Source: Fratercula arctica
Lineage: Eukaryota > Chordata > Aves > Charadriiformes > Alcidae
Assembly: GCA_947846985.1 (NCBI GenBank)
Contig: CANTUZ010000025.1
Coordinates: 12,894,100-12,958,099 of the forward strand
Reading direction: 5' to 3'
Length of the DNA: 64,000 bases
Numbering within the stretch: the stretch's first letter is position 1; the number at the start of each line of letters is the position of its first letter. The notes beneath the pieces were generated by a model, which saw only the letters and a list, made by a program, of their open reading frames with translations, was not told the origin of the DNA and did no database searches. Below are positions 36,145-47,780 of this stretch, piece by piece. The position numbers and the translations under genes are program-made.

Positions 36145-38237
36145 AGAGGGAAGCGGGGCCCAGACAGGTCAGTATTCAAGGATCACCTTCTCCATGTCCA
36201 GGAGCAAACTATACCAACAAAGAGGAAGGCAGGAAAGAAGGCTAGGAGACCTGCCTGGATGAACAGGGAGCTCCTGGACACACTGTCACACAAAAAGAAA
36301 CTTTATAAGGAGTGGAAGAAAGGACAGCTAGAATGGGGGGGCATATAAGGAAGCTGTCCGAACAGCAAGAGACCTGGTGAGAAAAGCTAAAGCTCAGTTA
36401 GAATTAAATCTAGCCAAGGAGATCAAGGGAAACAGCAAAAATTTCTATAGGTACATTAAAGGTAAGAAGATGACTAGGGAGGGTGTGGGCCCCCTCAGAA
36501 AGGAAATGGGGGAGCTGGTGACAAGTGATATGGAGAAGGCCGAGGTTCTCAACGACTTCTTTTCCTCAGTCTTCACTGGCAAGGGCTCCAGCCACACTCC
36601 CAGAGTCACAGAAGACAATGGCAGGGGTTGGAAAGAACCGCCCATTGTAAGTGAAGATCAGGTTCGTGACCATCTGATGAACCTGAAAGTGAACAAGTCC
36701 ATGGGACCCGATGGGATACACCCACAGGTACTGAGGGAACTGGCGGATGAGGTTGCTAAACCGCTCTCTATTATATTCCAAAAGTCATGGCAATCTGGTG
36801 AAGTCCCCACTGACTGGAAAAGGGGAAACATAATCCCCATTTTCAAAAAGGGAAAGAAGGAGGAACCAGGGAACTATAGGCCAGTCAGTCTCACCTCCAT
36901 GCCTGGTAAGATTATGGAGCAGATCCTCCTGGAGGCACTGCTGAGGCAGAAGAATAACAAAGAGGTGATTGGGTACAATCAACACAGCTTCACCAAGGGC
37001 AAATCATGCCTGACAAACCTGGTGGCCTTCTATGAGAAGGTCACAACATCAATAGACAAGGGGAGAGCAACTGACGTCATTTACCTGGACCTGAGCAAAG
37101 CCTTTGACACTGTCCCGCATGACGTCCTGGTCTCCAAGCTGATAAAATATGGGATTGATGGACTGACAATTCAGTGGATAAAGAACTGGCTTGACGGCCG
37201 CACCCAAAGAGTGGCTGTCAATGGGTCCATGTCCAAGTGGAGGCCAGTGACAAGTGGAGTCCCTCAAGGATCAGTACTGGGACCGGTCTTGTTTAACATC
37301 TTCATCAGCGACATGGACAGTGGCATAGAGTGCACCCTCAGCAAGTTTGCCAATGACACCAAGCTGTGTGGGACGGCTGACACGCTGGAGGGAAGAGATG
37401 CCATCCAGAGGGACCTTGACAGGCTGGAGAGGTGGGCCCATGCCAACCTCATGAAGTTCAACAAGACCAAGTGCAAGGTCCTCCATCTGGGTCGGGGCAA
37501 TCCCAAGCACCGATATAGGCTGGGCAGTGACTGGCTTGAGAGGAGCCCTGAAGAAAAGGACTTGGGGGTGCTGGTAGACAAGAGGCTCAACACGAGCCAT
37601 CAGTGTGCACTAGCAGCCCAGAAAGCCAATCGTATCCTGGGCTGCATCAGGAGAAGCGTGGCCAGCAGGTCGAGGGAGGCGATTCTCCCCCTCTACTCCA
37701 CTCTCGTGAGACTCCACCTGGAGTACTGTGTCCAATTCTGGAGCCCCTACTACAAGAGAGATATGGACATGCTGGAACGTGTCCAGAGAAGGGCCACGAG
37801 GATGATCAGAGGGCTGGAGCACCTCTCCTATGAGGACAGACTGAGAGAGCTGGGGTTGTTCAGTCTGGAGAAAAGAAGGCTCCGAGGAGACCTTATAGTG
37901 GCCTATCAGTATCTTAAGGGGGCCTACAAGAAAGCTGGGGAGGGACTTCTTAGGATGTCAGGTAATGGTAGGACTAGAGGGAATGGATTAAAACTAGAGA
38001 TGGGTCGATTCAGACTAGACGTTAGGAAGAAGTTCTTCACCATGAGGGTGGTGAGGCACTGGAACAGGTTGCCCAGAGAGGTGGTGGAAGCCCCATCCCT
38101 GGAAGTTTTTAAGGCCAGGCTGGATGGGGCTCTGAGCAACCTGATCTAGTGGGAGATGTCCCTGCCCATGGCAGGGGGGTTGGAACTAGATGATCTTTAA
38201 GGTCCCTTCCAACCCTAACAATTCTATGATTCTATGA
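36145..38237 (+). mobile_element. CR1 with long open RT frame, in ZNF131 intron 1
   Basis: 5'-truncated in the endonuclease/linker region and ending ATTCTATGATTCTATGA at about 38237. It is antisense to ZNF131 and starts 40 bp from the provirus boundary. The 3' UTR (GGAGATGTCCCTGCCCATGGCAGG...) is well preserved. Confidence 0.94.
36377..38149 (+). pseudogene. CR1 ORF2 RT region, 590 codons without a stop, mutated active site
   Basis: Uninterrupted frame from the linker through the RT palm ([11 protein letters not shown] near 37082, PQGSVLGP near 37263), thumb and complete C terminus to the natural stop at 38149. The catalytic block reads FANDTK instead of FADDTK: codon 37352-37354 is AAT where sister copies have GAT, so one catalytic Asp is lost (residue 326 of this frame). 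The endonuclease is missing. It is therefore young-looking but should be inactive. Confidence 0.88.
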
Positions 38238-40700
38238 AGTGGAGCATGGCCTTATTTATATACATGAAAAAACAGTCAAAGCAGGTAAGTGCATTTCTTT
38301 ATTCTACAGATTCAGCAGGGAATCACCTTCCTCAAAGTAAATACTACAGGGATATAACATCTCCACAGCTAACTATTCTACATCTCAGCAGAATAATGTC
38401 AGAATCATTATAAAGTTACTTCTTGCAATTCTACCAATCCACTTGGTGGAAGAATGGTTCTGAAAATTTTTATACTTAAGTCACATTTTGTATCTAGTGA
38501 ACACAAGCTATTTACTTCCTTTACGTAAGATGCAATAAAGCAGCACTTCTCAGCTTCTGAGTATATACGAGTTACCAGAGATTTAATGTGCTGTCACACC
38601 CAAGAGCAAAGAGCTGCTTATTCATCCAGCCTTTACACTTCTCCCACTGCAAGGTGAAATATCCTTTGCCAACCTTTTGAAAGAGACATGTAGGTTTATA
38701 ATCTGATGGCTCTTCCTCCCTTACTTATACAACAAACATAGCTGAGGTGAGAGTTGCAGAGGTTCTCAAACCTGAAGAGGTTTAGCAGAAATCTGTGCCT
38801 GTGGATGACACACAGATGTTAGTGTGCTACTTATGCAAAAGAATCTCTGGAGAGAGTCCAAGTGCTTCAATGAAAGCATTTCACAAATTAACTCCAGGCA
38901 AAATGACTCATCTTTAACTCCCATATTCACATGGCTCTCACACTGAGAATGCCACAGAAAAAGCAAAGACATTTCAAAGTCACATTAATGCAGAAACTTT
39001 GTTTCTTTTCACAGTCTAACTCACTTTGAGGAACATAGGGTTTCTGAGAGAAAACAGTGATTAGGTTTGAATGAGTCTTAAAGGAATTTGAGACATACCC
39101 TTCACTATATTGTTATACTTAGTACGGATAGATTTTTTTGTGTGCGATTGGAATTGGAAAATCCCGAGTACAAACCTGTTCCTTACATGTACTAACCACA
39201 TCTGAGCTGATGCCACTATGCTTGCTAACTCCCCTTGTGCAGCTGTGTAAATTCTACCTCGCTTCCAGCAAACACACATACTGGTATATGGGGTTCAGTG
39301 GAAGTAGAGAGGAGAAGAATTACCAGGTTATGATAAAAGCAAAGTTATTTTCTTATGACTAACAGACATCAAGTAAAGGAAATTGTGGAATTCCTATTTT
39401 TACCACAAAACACACACTTCCTTGCATCTCAGAAAAACTGTTCCATAGAGAAGTCATTTTGCCAAGAGCATAAAAAAAGAAGAGCAGAAGCAACTGCTTA
39501 TGGAAGTCTAGTTCTAGCTGCTATCATTGCTTTGCCAAGTAGATGCTGAAATACACATCAGGATCTTGTGAGGGCAAGGGGGACGGTGAAGTTGAAGGGA
39601 GAGAATGCTGCTGCTGCCTTCACCTCATTTGTAATGATGAGTCTAAGACAGATGACTAGCAGCTCCTGCCTTTCTTCCATCATCTGGTATTCCACATAAA
39701 GTATCATGTGGGAAGCTGTCAGCCATTTACTTCGCTGTTTAATTCTTCTTGCCCATTTTGACACATCATACAAGGATATATGACTTGGCAGTTAAAAGCA
39801 TAATTCCTTAAACATTAAACCAAACAAAATTTCAGCCCCCCCAAATATCATGATTTCCACCTAACCAAAATTTACTTCCAAATTGCATGTTTGGAGGAAG
39901 ATCTTACAAAAAAAAAAAAAACACCTCAAAATAACAGAGCAAGCCCCCCCATCTAAGAAATTTAAACAGGTTTCAGTCTCTCAGAACACTGAAAATCATG
40001 AATAAGAAAACAACTTATGATAGATAATTTATTTTCCTGAATTAACACAAAACTAGTAAAAAAAAGTTAATTTATCACGTATCTAAATACAGTTGCGGCA
40101 TTCATTGAGTATTCTCATTTTAAACTCAGTGATATCGCAGAAGAAAGCTCAACAGAACAACATATGTTTAATGAGAACATGACTACTTTGGAGCAAGAAG
40201 TGAAAGGCACAGTCCTCGGAGAAAACCCAAGAAGCCAGGGAAGGCAGACAGAAGTGATACAAGTTGACGCTTACATACAAGCTCATAGATGAGTGACAGA
40301 AACTGGACTAACTCAGTTATTTACCTGGATTTTCTTGGAAAACCCAGTTACTACTGACTTAACCTTATCAACTTCTGACACTGGATGCATCTCAGATAAT
40401 ATACATGCAATTTGCAGATCTGTTCTCATAAATCTACCTCAATGAAGTAATCTTATTTCCATACTCCTACACTTAAACAGGAAGTCCTCTTATTCTATAC
40501 AGATCATACACAAACACAGGCAAGCAGAGCAGAGTTATGGCAATTCAGACAACGCAGATCAGCAGACTGAGCAATGGCCAAACCACTGCCACCTCGTTGT
40601 AGCCAACTCAAGAAAGGAGAATGAGGGGTGTTTGGTGGGTAACAACAGCGACTGCTTCAAGATAACACAGACATGAGAACTTCTTGTGCACTTTGCTATA
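38238..40700. other. ZNF131 intron 1 (promoter-proximal part), unique sequence
   Basis: No transposon or gene was recognised. It becomes GC-rich from about 40700 as the CpG island begins. A-runs occur near 39909 and 40050. Confidence 0.55.
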
Positions 40701-41441
40701 TATTTTTCTTCAAAAATAACAACCGCAGAGCAAGAACGCGAGCCAGCCCCTCTGTCCCCTCTCAGCTACAGACAAGGTCTCGCCCCCGCTGAGGCAGAGG
40801 CGAGCCAGGCATCCGCACCCTACCGAGCAGGGTACATGCCGGGTGCCACACTGCCAAAGGGCAGGAGAGGTTTATCGCTGCCCATAGCGGCTGCGAGGCG
40901 GCACCACAACCCAGTGCCCCTTGCAGTCCCCGCCAGCCCGAGGCTCAACGGAGCTCTCAGAGGCGAGGCCCCACCCCGCCCGAGCCCCTCGCGCTACATC
41001 CGAGGTTCAGGCTGCGCACCCCACAGCCAGCCGCAGCCTCACGCACCCCAACCGCGACCCCGTTGGCCGTCAGCGCGACTATCACCAATCGTAAGGCGGC
41101 GGCAGAGCCCGCCCCAGTCGGAGGAACCAATGAGCGCCCGCCGAGTCCCAGGAGTGGGAGAAAGCGGAAGGCCTAGCCAGCGCCGAGTGCCCACCGGGCA
41201 TGGGCGCTCCGAGAGCGGCGTGGGCGACCACCGGCAGGCACGAGTATTCCACGGGGGAGTGCCCGAGGAGGAGACCCGGCCGGTGCCGGTCCGAGCCGTA
41301 CGTTTAGCAACACCACCGCCCCGTTAGTCATTATTACGTCATCAAAGCGCGCATTAAATCGATTCCTTTTCAATTCCCGGACGGGTCGTGCCCCGGCGCG
41401 GCATTCCGCGGAATGGGGAAGCAGTTCCCCAAGGTACTCAC

Positions 41442-41560
41442 CACGAGGAGGCCCTCGCCCTGCCACATCCGCTCCGCCGTTACCGCTTCCTGCTCCCCAG
41501 CTCGTTGAAAAGCGGGGCAGGCGTCAGCCAATCGCGACTCGCATTCCCGGCCTGCACCAT
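41442..41560 (-). other. ZNF131 non-coding first exon (5' end approximate)
   Basis: A consensus donor G|GTGAGT lies at 41441-41436 on the minus strand inside the CpG island. The next matching acceptor is at 24268, 15 nt before the start codon, so intron 1 would be about 17.2 kb. The transcription start is not determined; the CRE/ETS element just upstream suggests it lies near 41500-41560. Confidence 0.6.
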
Positions 41561-41564
41561 GCGG

Positions 41565-41578
41565 CGGAAGTGACGTCA
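41565..41578 (+). promoter_or_regulatory. Composite ETS-CRE element
   Basis: CGGAAG (41565-41570) directly joined to the palindromic TGACGTCA (41571-41578). The first is an ETS-family core and the second a full CREB/ATF site. Adjacent ETS-CRE pairs are a known arrangement in housekeeping promoters. Confidence 0.65.
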
Positions 41579-41638
41579 GAGTCACCTTTCACATGACAGG
41601 ATGAACAGACGGTGGGGGACGCGGTTCGATTTTTCGGT

Positions 41639-41657
41639 GCATTGTGGGAATTGTTGT
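41639..41657 (-). promoter_or_regulatory. ZNF143-like (SBS) site
   Basis: GCATTGTGGGAATTGTTGT on the plus strand closely resembles the reverse of the ZNF143/STAF promoter motif (ACTACAATTCCC... type). It lies about 80 bp outside the presumed ZNF131 start and could also serve divergent transcription. Confidence 0.45.
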
Positions 41658-41773
41658 CGGGGGGTGGTGGTGTCAGCGCTGCACGGCTGCAGGCGGGGAG
41701 CGGCCGTTGGGAGTGGGTGGTGCCGCCGTGAGGAGCCACAGCCTGGGCGGGCCTGGGAGTGGGGCGGGGCGGG

Positions 41774-41813
41774 GAGTGGAGTCGAGTGGAGTCGAGTGGA
41801 GTCGAGTGGAGTC
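41774..41813 (+). repeat. Perfect 10-bp tandem repeat, four copies
   Basis: GAGTGGAGTC repeated four times without mismatch inside the CpG island, about 250-370 bp upstream of ZNF131 exon 1. Copy number is probably polymorphic. Confidence 0.9.
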
Positions 41814-42123
41814 TACTTCGTGCAGTCTCGGCCCAGAGCTGCGCCGGGCGGGGGAGCGGCTGGCGGTGGCCACCTGGTGTCTCGCCGGAGGGTGGTGTGG
41901 CGGCGGGGAGATGGCCTTGTCTGTTCCGCCCCTGGGAGGGGCACGGCTGCTTTCTGAACGGGAAAGAAAGATGCAATTAAATTCACCATTTAGATAAGAT
42001 TAAACACCGTTATTTTTCTCGGACCTCAAGTCTGTACATTCACTAGTTTCATAAATGAATCAACAAGTCCGTGCAAATTACTGTTATAAACAAAGTGCCA
42101 GCAATATTTGACTGCCCTTACTG

Positions 42124-42606
42124 TGTTATGGAAATTACATGTGCCAGCTGCCATAACAGGGTTCAACTCTAGGTTTCCACTGAATCGATAAGCCAAAAGG
42201 GGATTCTTCTATAAAGTCCTTTTTATTAATAGCATTACAACTCGAGCTGGGTGCCTCCAAAGAGGGACCTTGAACAAAGAAATCCCTGGGCAATTATACC
42301 CTCACAATCTAAATTCCTCATCCCTCATGCAACAGTTCAGACCAGTAGTAATATTAGGGTCTGGGGTCTTCATTGGGTCCTTTCATTGTCTCTAGGCAGG
42401 CTGTTTTCTTATCTCTAAGGTTGCAGTTTCTGTTAATAAATGTAGCTTCCTTATCTTCTGGCTTGAACCAGCTCTGGGGCCTTCTTTTACTTGACTAGGT
42501 AAAAGTTCACAGCTTGCAGCCTAAAGCTTCAGCAAATTTAGCTACTAATGCTAAGCAAGTTATGCTAAGTAAGTTCTATATAAATAGTATACCAAATCGC
42601 ACAACA
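42124..42606 (-). mobile_element. Solo LTR (483 bp), family shared with 61456-62228
   Basis: TGTTATGG...GCACAACA ends flanked by ACTG on both sides (42120-42123 and 42607-42610), a 4-bp target duplication as made by class I (gammaretrovirus-like) elements. The minus strand carries AATAAA at 42227-42222, which sets the orientation. The GCTGGGTGCCTCCAAAGAGG block near 42247 recurs in the LTR at 61456. Confidence 0.7.
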
Positions 42607-43692
42607 ACTGTCAGGTCAAAACAAACAAATACACGGGTATGTTCTGACTGCTGAAGGAAAATGCATGTGTTTCCTCTTCTAGATGTGCTTTGGAAAGTTA
42701 TATTGCTGTATTTTGTGTAACTAACTATGTTATTTAATGCGATCTGTCAAAATATTCTGGAAGCCTGACTGGCAGGGGGCCTGGGAGCACTTATACCCCC
42801 AGTCCTTATCAGTATGAATCAATACACATAATTCTCTTCAGCTCCCCTCATTGAACTAACCTCCCTCCATTGCATAACCATTCTTATACGCAGGGCATCC
42901 ACACCACATTGTTTTTCTTTTATAATTTAAATTGAGTGGTACTTGAAATTAGTATCGTTAAGTGGCATCAAAAACTGCACTGAAATACTACTCAGCAAAT
43001 CTAAGTGTTCCTTTCCGTGGTGCCCAGCTCTGCTCCTGTAGCTCCAAGTTCCCATAGCTGAAGAAAACAGCTGAGCAACACCTAACAGCTCCAACAGAGC
43101 TGCTGGTTTATTTGGCTGAGGCACCTTAGGAAAAAATAACAAGTGAGCAGCACTGGCTGTAACCAGCCCCTCTGCTATCCTGTCTGAATGTTGGCAACAT
43201 GAAATGTGAATTTCTCTTCTAGGCCACAGTCTTCAGGGGCATCCATAATCAGCCAGGCTTCATGTGTTGTCACCAGATGAAAACATATTAATCCAAATAA
43301 ACAAGCATAATAATTTAATTTGTCAAAACGGACACAATGATCATCCCTTTGGCAACCTTTATGTCAATCATGACAACAGAAGAGCTACTGCATGCAATGA
43401 CTATATGTTCTTATGAGCTTGCTCACATAATTCCTGTCAATGAACTTGTTATATTAACTTCTCCAGCACTTTTCCCTAGCGCCAAATCTACATGATTACC
43501 TTTACCGTGTTTGTCCTCCACTAAAAGGGTAAATGTCTATGAAGTTAATGCAGCCATTCAGCATAGAAATCCTACAACATCAAACAAAACATAAACAATA
43601 GACATTCAGTCAAGTTCAAATTCATTTTTATGTAGTCTTTAATACAGAAACTCCTAAGAGTCTGTGCAGTGTTTTATAATACAGTAATACAG
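42607..43692. other. Intergenic, nothing recognised
   Basis: AT-rich sequence between a solo LTR and the ERVK-like provirus. No gene or element recognised. Confidence 0.5.
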
Positions 43693-43698
43693 AAAGAC
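43693..43698. repeat. Target-site duplication AAAGAC, left side of ERVK-like provirus
   Basis: AAAGAC immediately before the 5' LTR; the same six bases follow the 3' LTR at 50386-50391. A 6-bp duplication is typical of betaretrovirus-like (ERVK) integrases. Confidence 0.95.
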
Positions 43699-44051
43699 TG
43701 TTGCAGAATGGCTTGAGGAGCAAGGTCATGGGACAATAGAGGAGTTATGTGAGATGAGAATAGCGTAGAAGCAAGTGGAAAGTTACAGCTCGGCGATGGG
43801 AAAGTACTAAGTAAACAAGCCATGAGAATGCAGAAGCAAGAATAAGGAGCTGATAAGAATAGGGAACTAAGGCTGAACCCTGTCGTGTGGACAGAGAGCC
43901 AATCGCAGTGAGCAGATGACTTTTATAATTAGCCAATATTCAAGCGATGATGTAACCAGTAGCTATATAATGAAGCGTATTCGGGCAATAAACTGAAGCT
44001 TGCTTTATCACTCACATTGAGTCGGCTGCTTATCTTCCCTCGCTTGTCGCA
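43699..44051 (+). mobile_element. 5' LTR of ERVK-like provirus
   Basis: 353 bp, TGTTGCAG...GTCGCA. TATA-like box CTATATAA at 43963-43970, poly(A) signal AATAAA at 43987-43992. Identical to the 3' LTR except at 44032, 44045 and 44048, all in the last 20 bases of U5. Confidence 0.96.
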
Positions 44052-44053
44052 AG

Positions 44054-44071
44054 TGGCGCCCGAACAGGGAC
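44054..44071 (+). promoter_or_regulatory. Primer binding site, tRNA-Lys3 type
   Basis: TGGCGCCCGAACAGGGAC, two bases after the LTR end, matches the tRNA-Lys3 primer site at all 18 positions. Replication would prime minus-strand DNA synthesis here. Confidence 0.95.
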
Positions 44072-44262
44072 CCCCAGCCTTGTTCCCACCGGACAGCGAG
44101 CTCGGAAAAGCACTGGTAGCAGCGACCAGGGGGTAAAAGACAGTACATGATATGGCTGGCACATGATATGTCTGTCCGTACCTGATCTTCGGATAATTAA
44201 GAGGAGGATCGCCGTCCGAGGAAAGCTACCTAAACGGAAAAGAAAAAAGGCTGCAAACAGAG

Positions 44263-44298
44263 TAATCAAGGGATCATAAGTAATCAAGGGATCATAAA
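44263..44298 (+). repeat. 18-bp tandem duplication in provirus leader
   Basis: TAATCAAGGGATCATAAG occurs twice in direct succession just before the gag start, the second copy ending in A. A simple slippage or reverse-transcription duplication. Confidence 0.85.
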
Positions 44299-44319
44299 GA
44301 GGAAGATGACGCGTCGCAA

Positions 44320-46055
44320 ATGGATAGAGAGGTAGCTTTACAATTTTTACAATGCTTTTTAGAAAAGCGGGGAGTAGGCCCTATAAAAGATCTGGCCGGG
44401 TTAATTGCATTAGGCAAAGCTCCAGGATACTTTAAGGACCCAGACGATATGTTTGAAGTAGAAGAGTGGCGAACGTTTGGAGATTGCTTATGGGATAAAG
44501 TTATAGATGACGAGAAAACTACAAAAAAGTTGATGAAATCTTGACGAGACGTTATTAACTGTATGAAAAAGTATAAGGCGAAAAGGCAGCGGTACAAAGT
44601 TTGCTGCAGCTGGCAAAAAGTGCCAGGGAAAACCTTAGTGAGAGTGCTTTACTGGAACTATTACCTTGATGCTGACAATGAGGATTGCTCAGAGATCCGA
44701 CTCAGTTGTTTGACCTTTCAACATGGACTAGAATTGGAGTGGAAATGTGGGAAGCAGTGCAGTCAGAGAATAAGGAAGCCTGGAACCTGGCAGGCACTTA
44801 TCGACAGGTGAAGGGACTGATTGCAGGCATGCATGGATCAGCTGTTATTGCCACCACAGCCCAGAGGGTGTTAGATGCAGCTGGGGAAGAGGGAAACAGT
44901 TCGTCCTCCAATGCATTTCCTGGAATAAAGCAGTCAGAAAAGGAGTTCTGGGGAGCGTCTGACAAATGGACATTTTCGCCTCCGCAACCGACCGCTCCAC
45001 CGTACTCTGGTCTACCGGAGTCATCCATGCAGGTTCCCCCCGACTCTCCTCAGCCTATGGAAACATCATCATCCTCCGAGGACGTTCGTCCGAAAACCGT
45101 CTATCCACCTAAAGATACTGCGGAGCTCCGTGACGCTCTCCGCGATCAACAGAACACTATGCAGCAATTGCTCACGGAAATGCAGAGACTTGATAAGGGT
45201 TTGAAAGCGGGCGCGATACGGGCTGCTTATAAAAAGGCTCATGAGGTTATCAAGGAGGGTTTGCAGGCGGTTGAGGAGAGGGTGTGTGGGAGTCCGGGAA
45301 CAGGTGATCCATCTGAAACAGCAGCGGACGAGTCTGGGGATACGCAATAGTGTAATGTATCAGAAAAGGGAGATAGTGTTAAAGAACAGAAAGTGAGGAG
45401 ATGGATTTGTACTATGCTAGAAGAAGCAGAGATGGGTTCGTAGGATGCGAATGAGTATTTGACTCGGAAATTTTTTGCTTGTATGGATACGTGATTATTG
45501 CTTATGGTTCCCTGAAGGGTGGTCCTACGATTTGACTCAATGGCTAAAAGTGGGGGAGGAATTGCAAACGCGGGAGACGCTGCACTTGTCCTTGCCAGAG
45601 CCCTGCAAGGGGTTGCTGGAGGGGCACCACAAGCTCCCCCAAAGGAACCTCAGTCTTTTGAAATGACACCCCCAGTTGCAGACCCTTAGCCTAAATATGC
45701 TCAAATTCCCAATTCTGAAAAACATTACCAAAAACAGAATTCAGGAGGCAAAGAGCCAGAAGATCCCTTTGATCCTGGCCTAATAAATCCAGAGACTGAA
45801 CCTGATTTATGTCCACCTTTAACCCTGATTAAAGCTATGGCTGCCTCTGCTACAACTGCAGAGGAGATTTTACAGCAACAGAGACGAAAGTCGTTATCGC
45901 GTTCCTCCATTATTAAGCCTCCTCCGTTTGCGCCAGGTATCGCGTTTGTTCCTCCTTTTCAACCGCTTATGTGTGCGCAGCCAGAATCAGGGTATAGCAG
46001 TGTATTGTCAGAATGTCAGGGGAGAAGGACAGAGCCAGAGCGGACGCAAGAATAA
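44320..46055 (+). pseudogene. ERVK-like gag, broken
   Basis: The matrix start is at 44320 and the frame stops at TGA 44542-44544; the same frame then continues in matrix-like sequence (44545-44640). A frameshift leads to 44685-45350 (a 221-codon frame with a proline-rich segment PPQPTAPPYSGLP and a long charged helix), then 45475-45666 and 45837-46055 in other frames. No Cys-His knuckle (nucleocapsid) was seen. The order and the betaretrovirus-like matrix support gag. At least one premature stop and three frame changes make it non-functional. Confidence 0.75.
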
Positions 46056-46669
46056 AAGAGCTGTCTAATTGGCGGCTCTTTGAGCTGCTGAGAGCGCTAC
46101 AGGCAGCGATTAAGCAACGTACTGCTCCATTTTGTGTCATCCACATTCGGAGTCACATGTGGGACCAAGGGTTAGGAGAAGGTAACGCCTGAGCAGACAG
46201 ACTGGTGACAGTGGCAGCCCCCCTGAGTGAATTCATCAAAGCCAGGGAATCACATGGCATGTTCCATCAAAACGCTAAGGGATTGCATCGACAGTTCAAT
46301 GTCACTATGGATGAAGCCAGAGGAATCGTGCGTGCTTGTCCCACCTGTAGTCACCACGGCCCTGGGCTCGGTTTAGGCGTTAACCTGCGAGGATTGGGCC
46401 CTTGTGAGCTCTGGCAGATGGATGTCACACACGTTCCCGAGTTTGGACGACTGAAATATGTACATGTTACTATTGACACTTATAGTGACTTTCTTTGGGC
46501 CACAGCTCAGGCTGGTGAGAGGGCCTTACATGTAATTAGGCATCTTACGAGTTGCTTTGCAGTCATGGGACTACCACGAGAAATTAAGACCGATAATGGA
46601 CCTGCTTATACAAGTGAAAAGAGCCGCCACCCCCCCCCCACCCCCGCCCCAGCCATCTCCCTGAGATAG
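46056..46669 (+). pseudogene. First pol fragment: RNase H tail and integrase N-terminal half
   Basis: 46056-46204 carries the last RNase H residues (VIHIRSHMWDQGLGEGNA, then a stop). From 46205 the open frame holds the integrase zinc finger (His, His, C-x2-C) and the core with WQMDVTHVPEFG (first Asp) and TDNGPAYTS (second Asp). It ends before the third catalytic acid, breaking into a C-rich tract at 46626. Directly upstream is gag sequence, so protease and most of RT are deleted. Confidence 0.85.
46626..46655 (+). repeat. C-rich tract at a mosaic junction
   Basis: A run of mostly C (with a few A and G) sits exactly where integrase homology stops. It may mark a deletion or recombination join. 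Confidence 0.6.
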
Positions 46670-47780
46670 AAGTGGTGTTTTTTGTATGTCTGCTGTGTAA
46701 GTGTGTGTGGGTGCCAATTTATGTCTGCTGATCAACATCTGTGCTACTGTTTGTTTGTTGCTGTGTGCAGTGTCGTTTGGTGACTCCGCTTGAGCAGGTG
46801 CTCTGCCTGGTGTGGTACTGTTCTCGTACGTGACTAGGGCTGACACTCTGTCAAGCGAAGAAGTTTGTACATACACAATGTTTAGATGTAAGGCGAGTGC
46901 ACCCCGGGTAGATAGACCATGATGGGCCGTAGAACTGATGGAAGTCCTGAAATATTGGGGGCGTTTTCACCAGCCGACATGCTTACAGTCTCGGGAACAG
47001 CTTACCCATGCAGGGCGTATGGCTGGTTGTTTGTTGTTTGCCTATAAGATAATGGTTGATTGGGAAAAGGAGTTAAGCTAGAATCTATAGGATGCTCTGT
47101 AGGAAAATGAGAAACTTAAGGGTGAGCTCTTGTTGCAAGGCAGACTTTTATGTCAGCTGTAAGTGATGAGAGAAGAAAAAGGGAACAATTAGAAGGGAAA
47201 TGTGCCGTCTTAGCACAAAAGTATGCCATACATGCTACAAGACAGCAGCAGAAAAAGAGAAATAAGACACCTGATTCAAGCAGTATTATAGAGATATGTT
47301 TTGGGTTTTTTTCCTGTATGTATATATGTTATTGCACGCCTTTGTAAATTACTCTGTGTTATACCCTGTGAGACTAAATGAACCCCAGCAGAAGCAGTCT
47401 CTTGAGCGGGGGGGTGGAATATGGGAAAGCAACGGAAGATCAGCAAGGAGGATTGTAAATACGCTCAAGGGACTCGCACCTGGGTGCTGGAAAACACATC
47501 TATCACACTAATTGTTATTCAGTCTCAGGTGCTTGCAAGAAAAACACTTAGATGACATAAGTCTGTAATGGACTCAGGGACACCTTATCTAGCTGCCTGA
47601 GAATCTTGGCCTGCTGTGGAAGAAGATCAAAGCACAGTACCAGCAAGAACAGGGAGTCCGCATGCGCTCTTGCTAACAAGGACTCTTTCAATGCCAAGGA
47701 TTCTTGATAACAAGGACTCTCTCGCTGCCAGGGATAAATTTAGTAATGCTACTAGTACAGCTGTTTCTGAGTTATTGCTA
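46656..47780 (+). other. Provirus interior of unknown origin
   Basis: Non-coding with short open frames only. Around 47410-47425 a G-run followed by TGGAATATGGG resembles a polypurine tract/U3 border of yet another element, and 47675-47735 contains two versions of an AACAAGGACTCT block about 35 bp apart. I could not assign it to a gene. Confidence 0.4.

Larger units (their letters stand above)
40720..41960. promoter_or_regulatory. CpG-island promoter of ZNF131
   Basis: GC-rich, CpG-dense stretch surrounding the first exon, with several CCAAT boxes (for example 41528-41532), an ETS plus CRE composite, and a ZNF143-like site. Such islands usually drive broadly expressed genes. Open frames in it (for example 40686-41327 on the plus strand) reflect the base composition and are not called as genes. 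Confidence 0.85.

Noticed and set aside
40686..41327. 213-codon plus-strand open frame rich in Pro, Arg and Ala
   Set aside because: It lies in the CpG island across ZNF131 intron 1; its length follows from GC content and absence of AT-rich stops. No domain, and composition is unlike a folded protein.
41774..41813. Short direct repeat considered as a CRISPR-like array
   Set aside because: Contiguous 10-bp units without spacers in a vertebrate CpG island.
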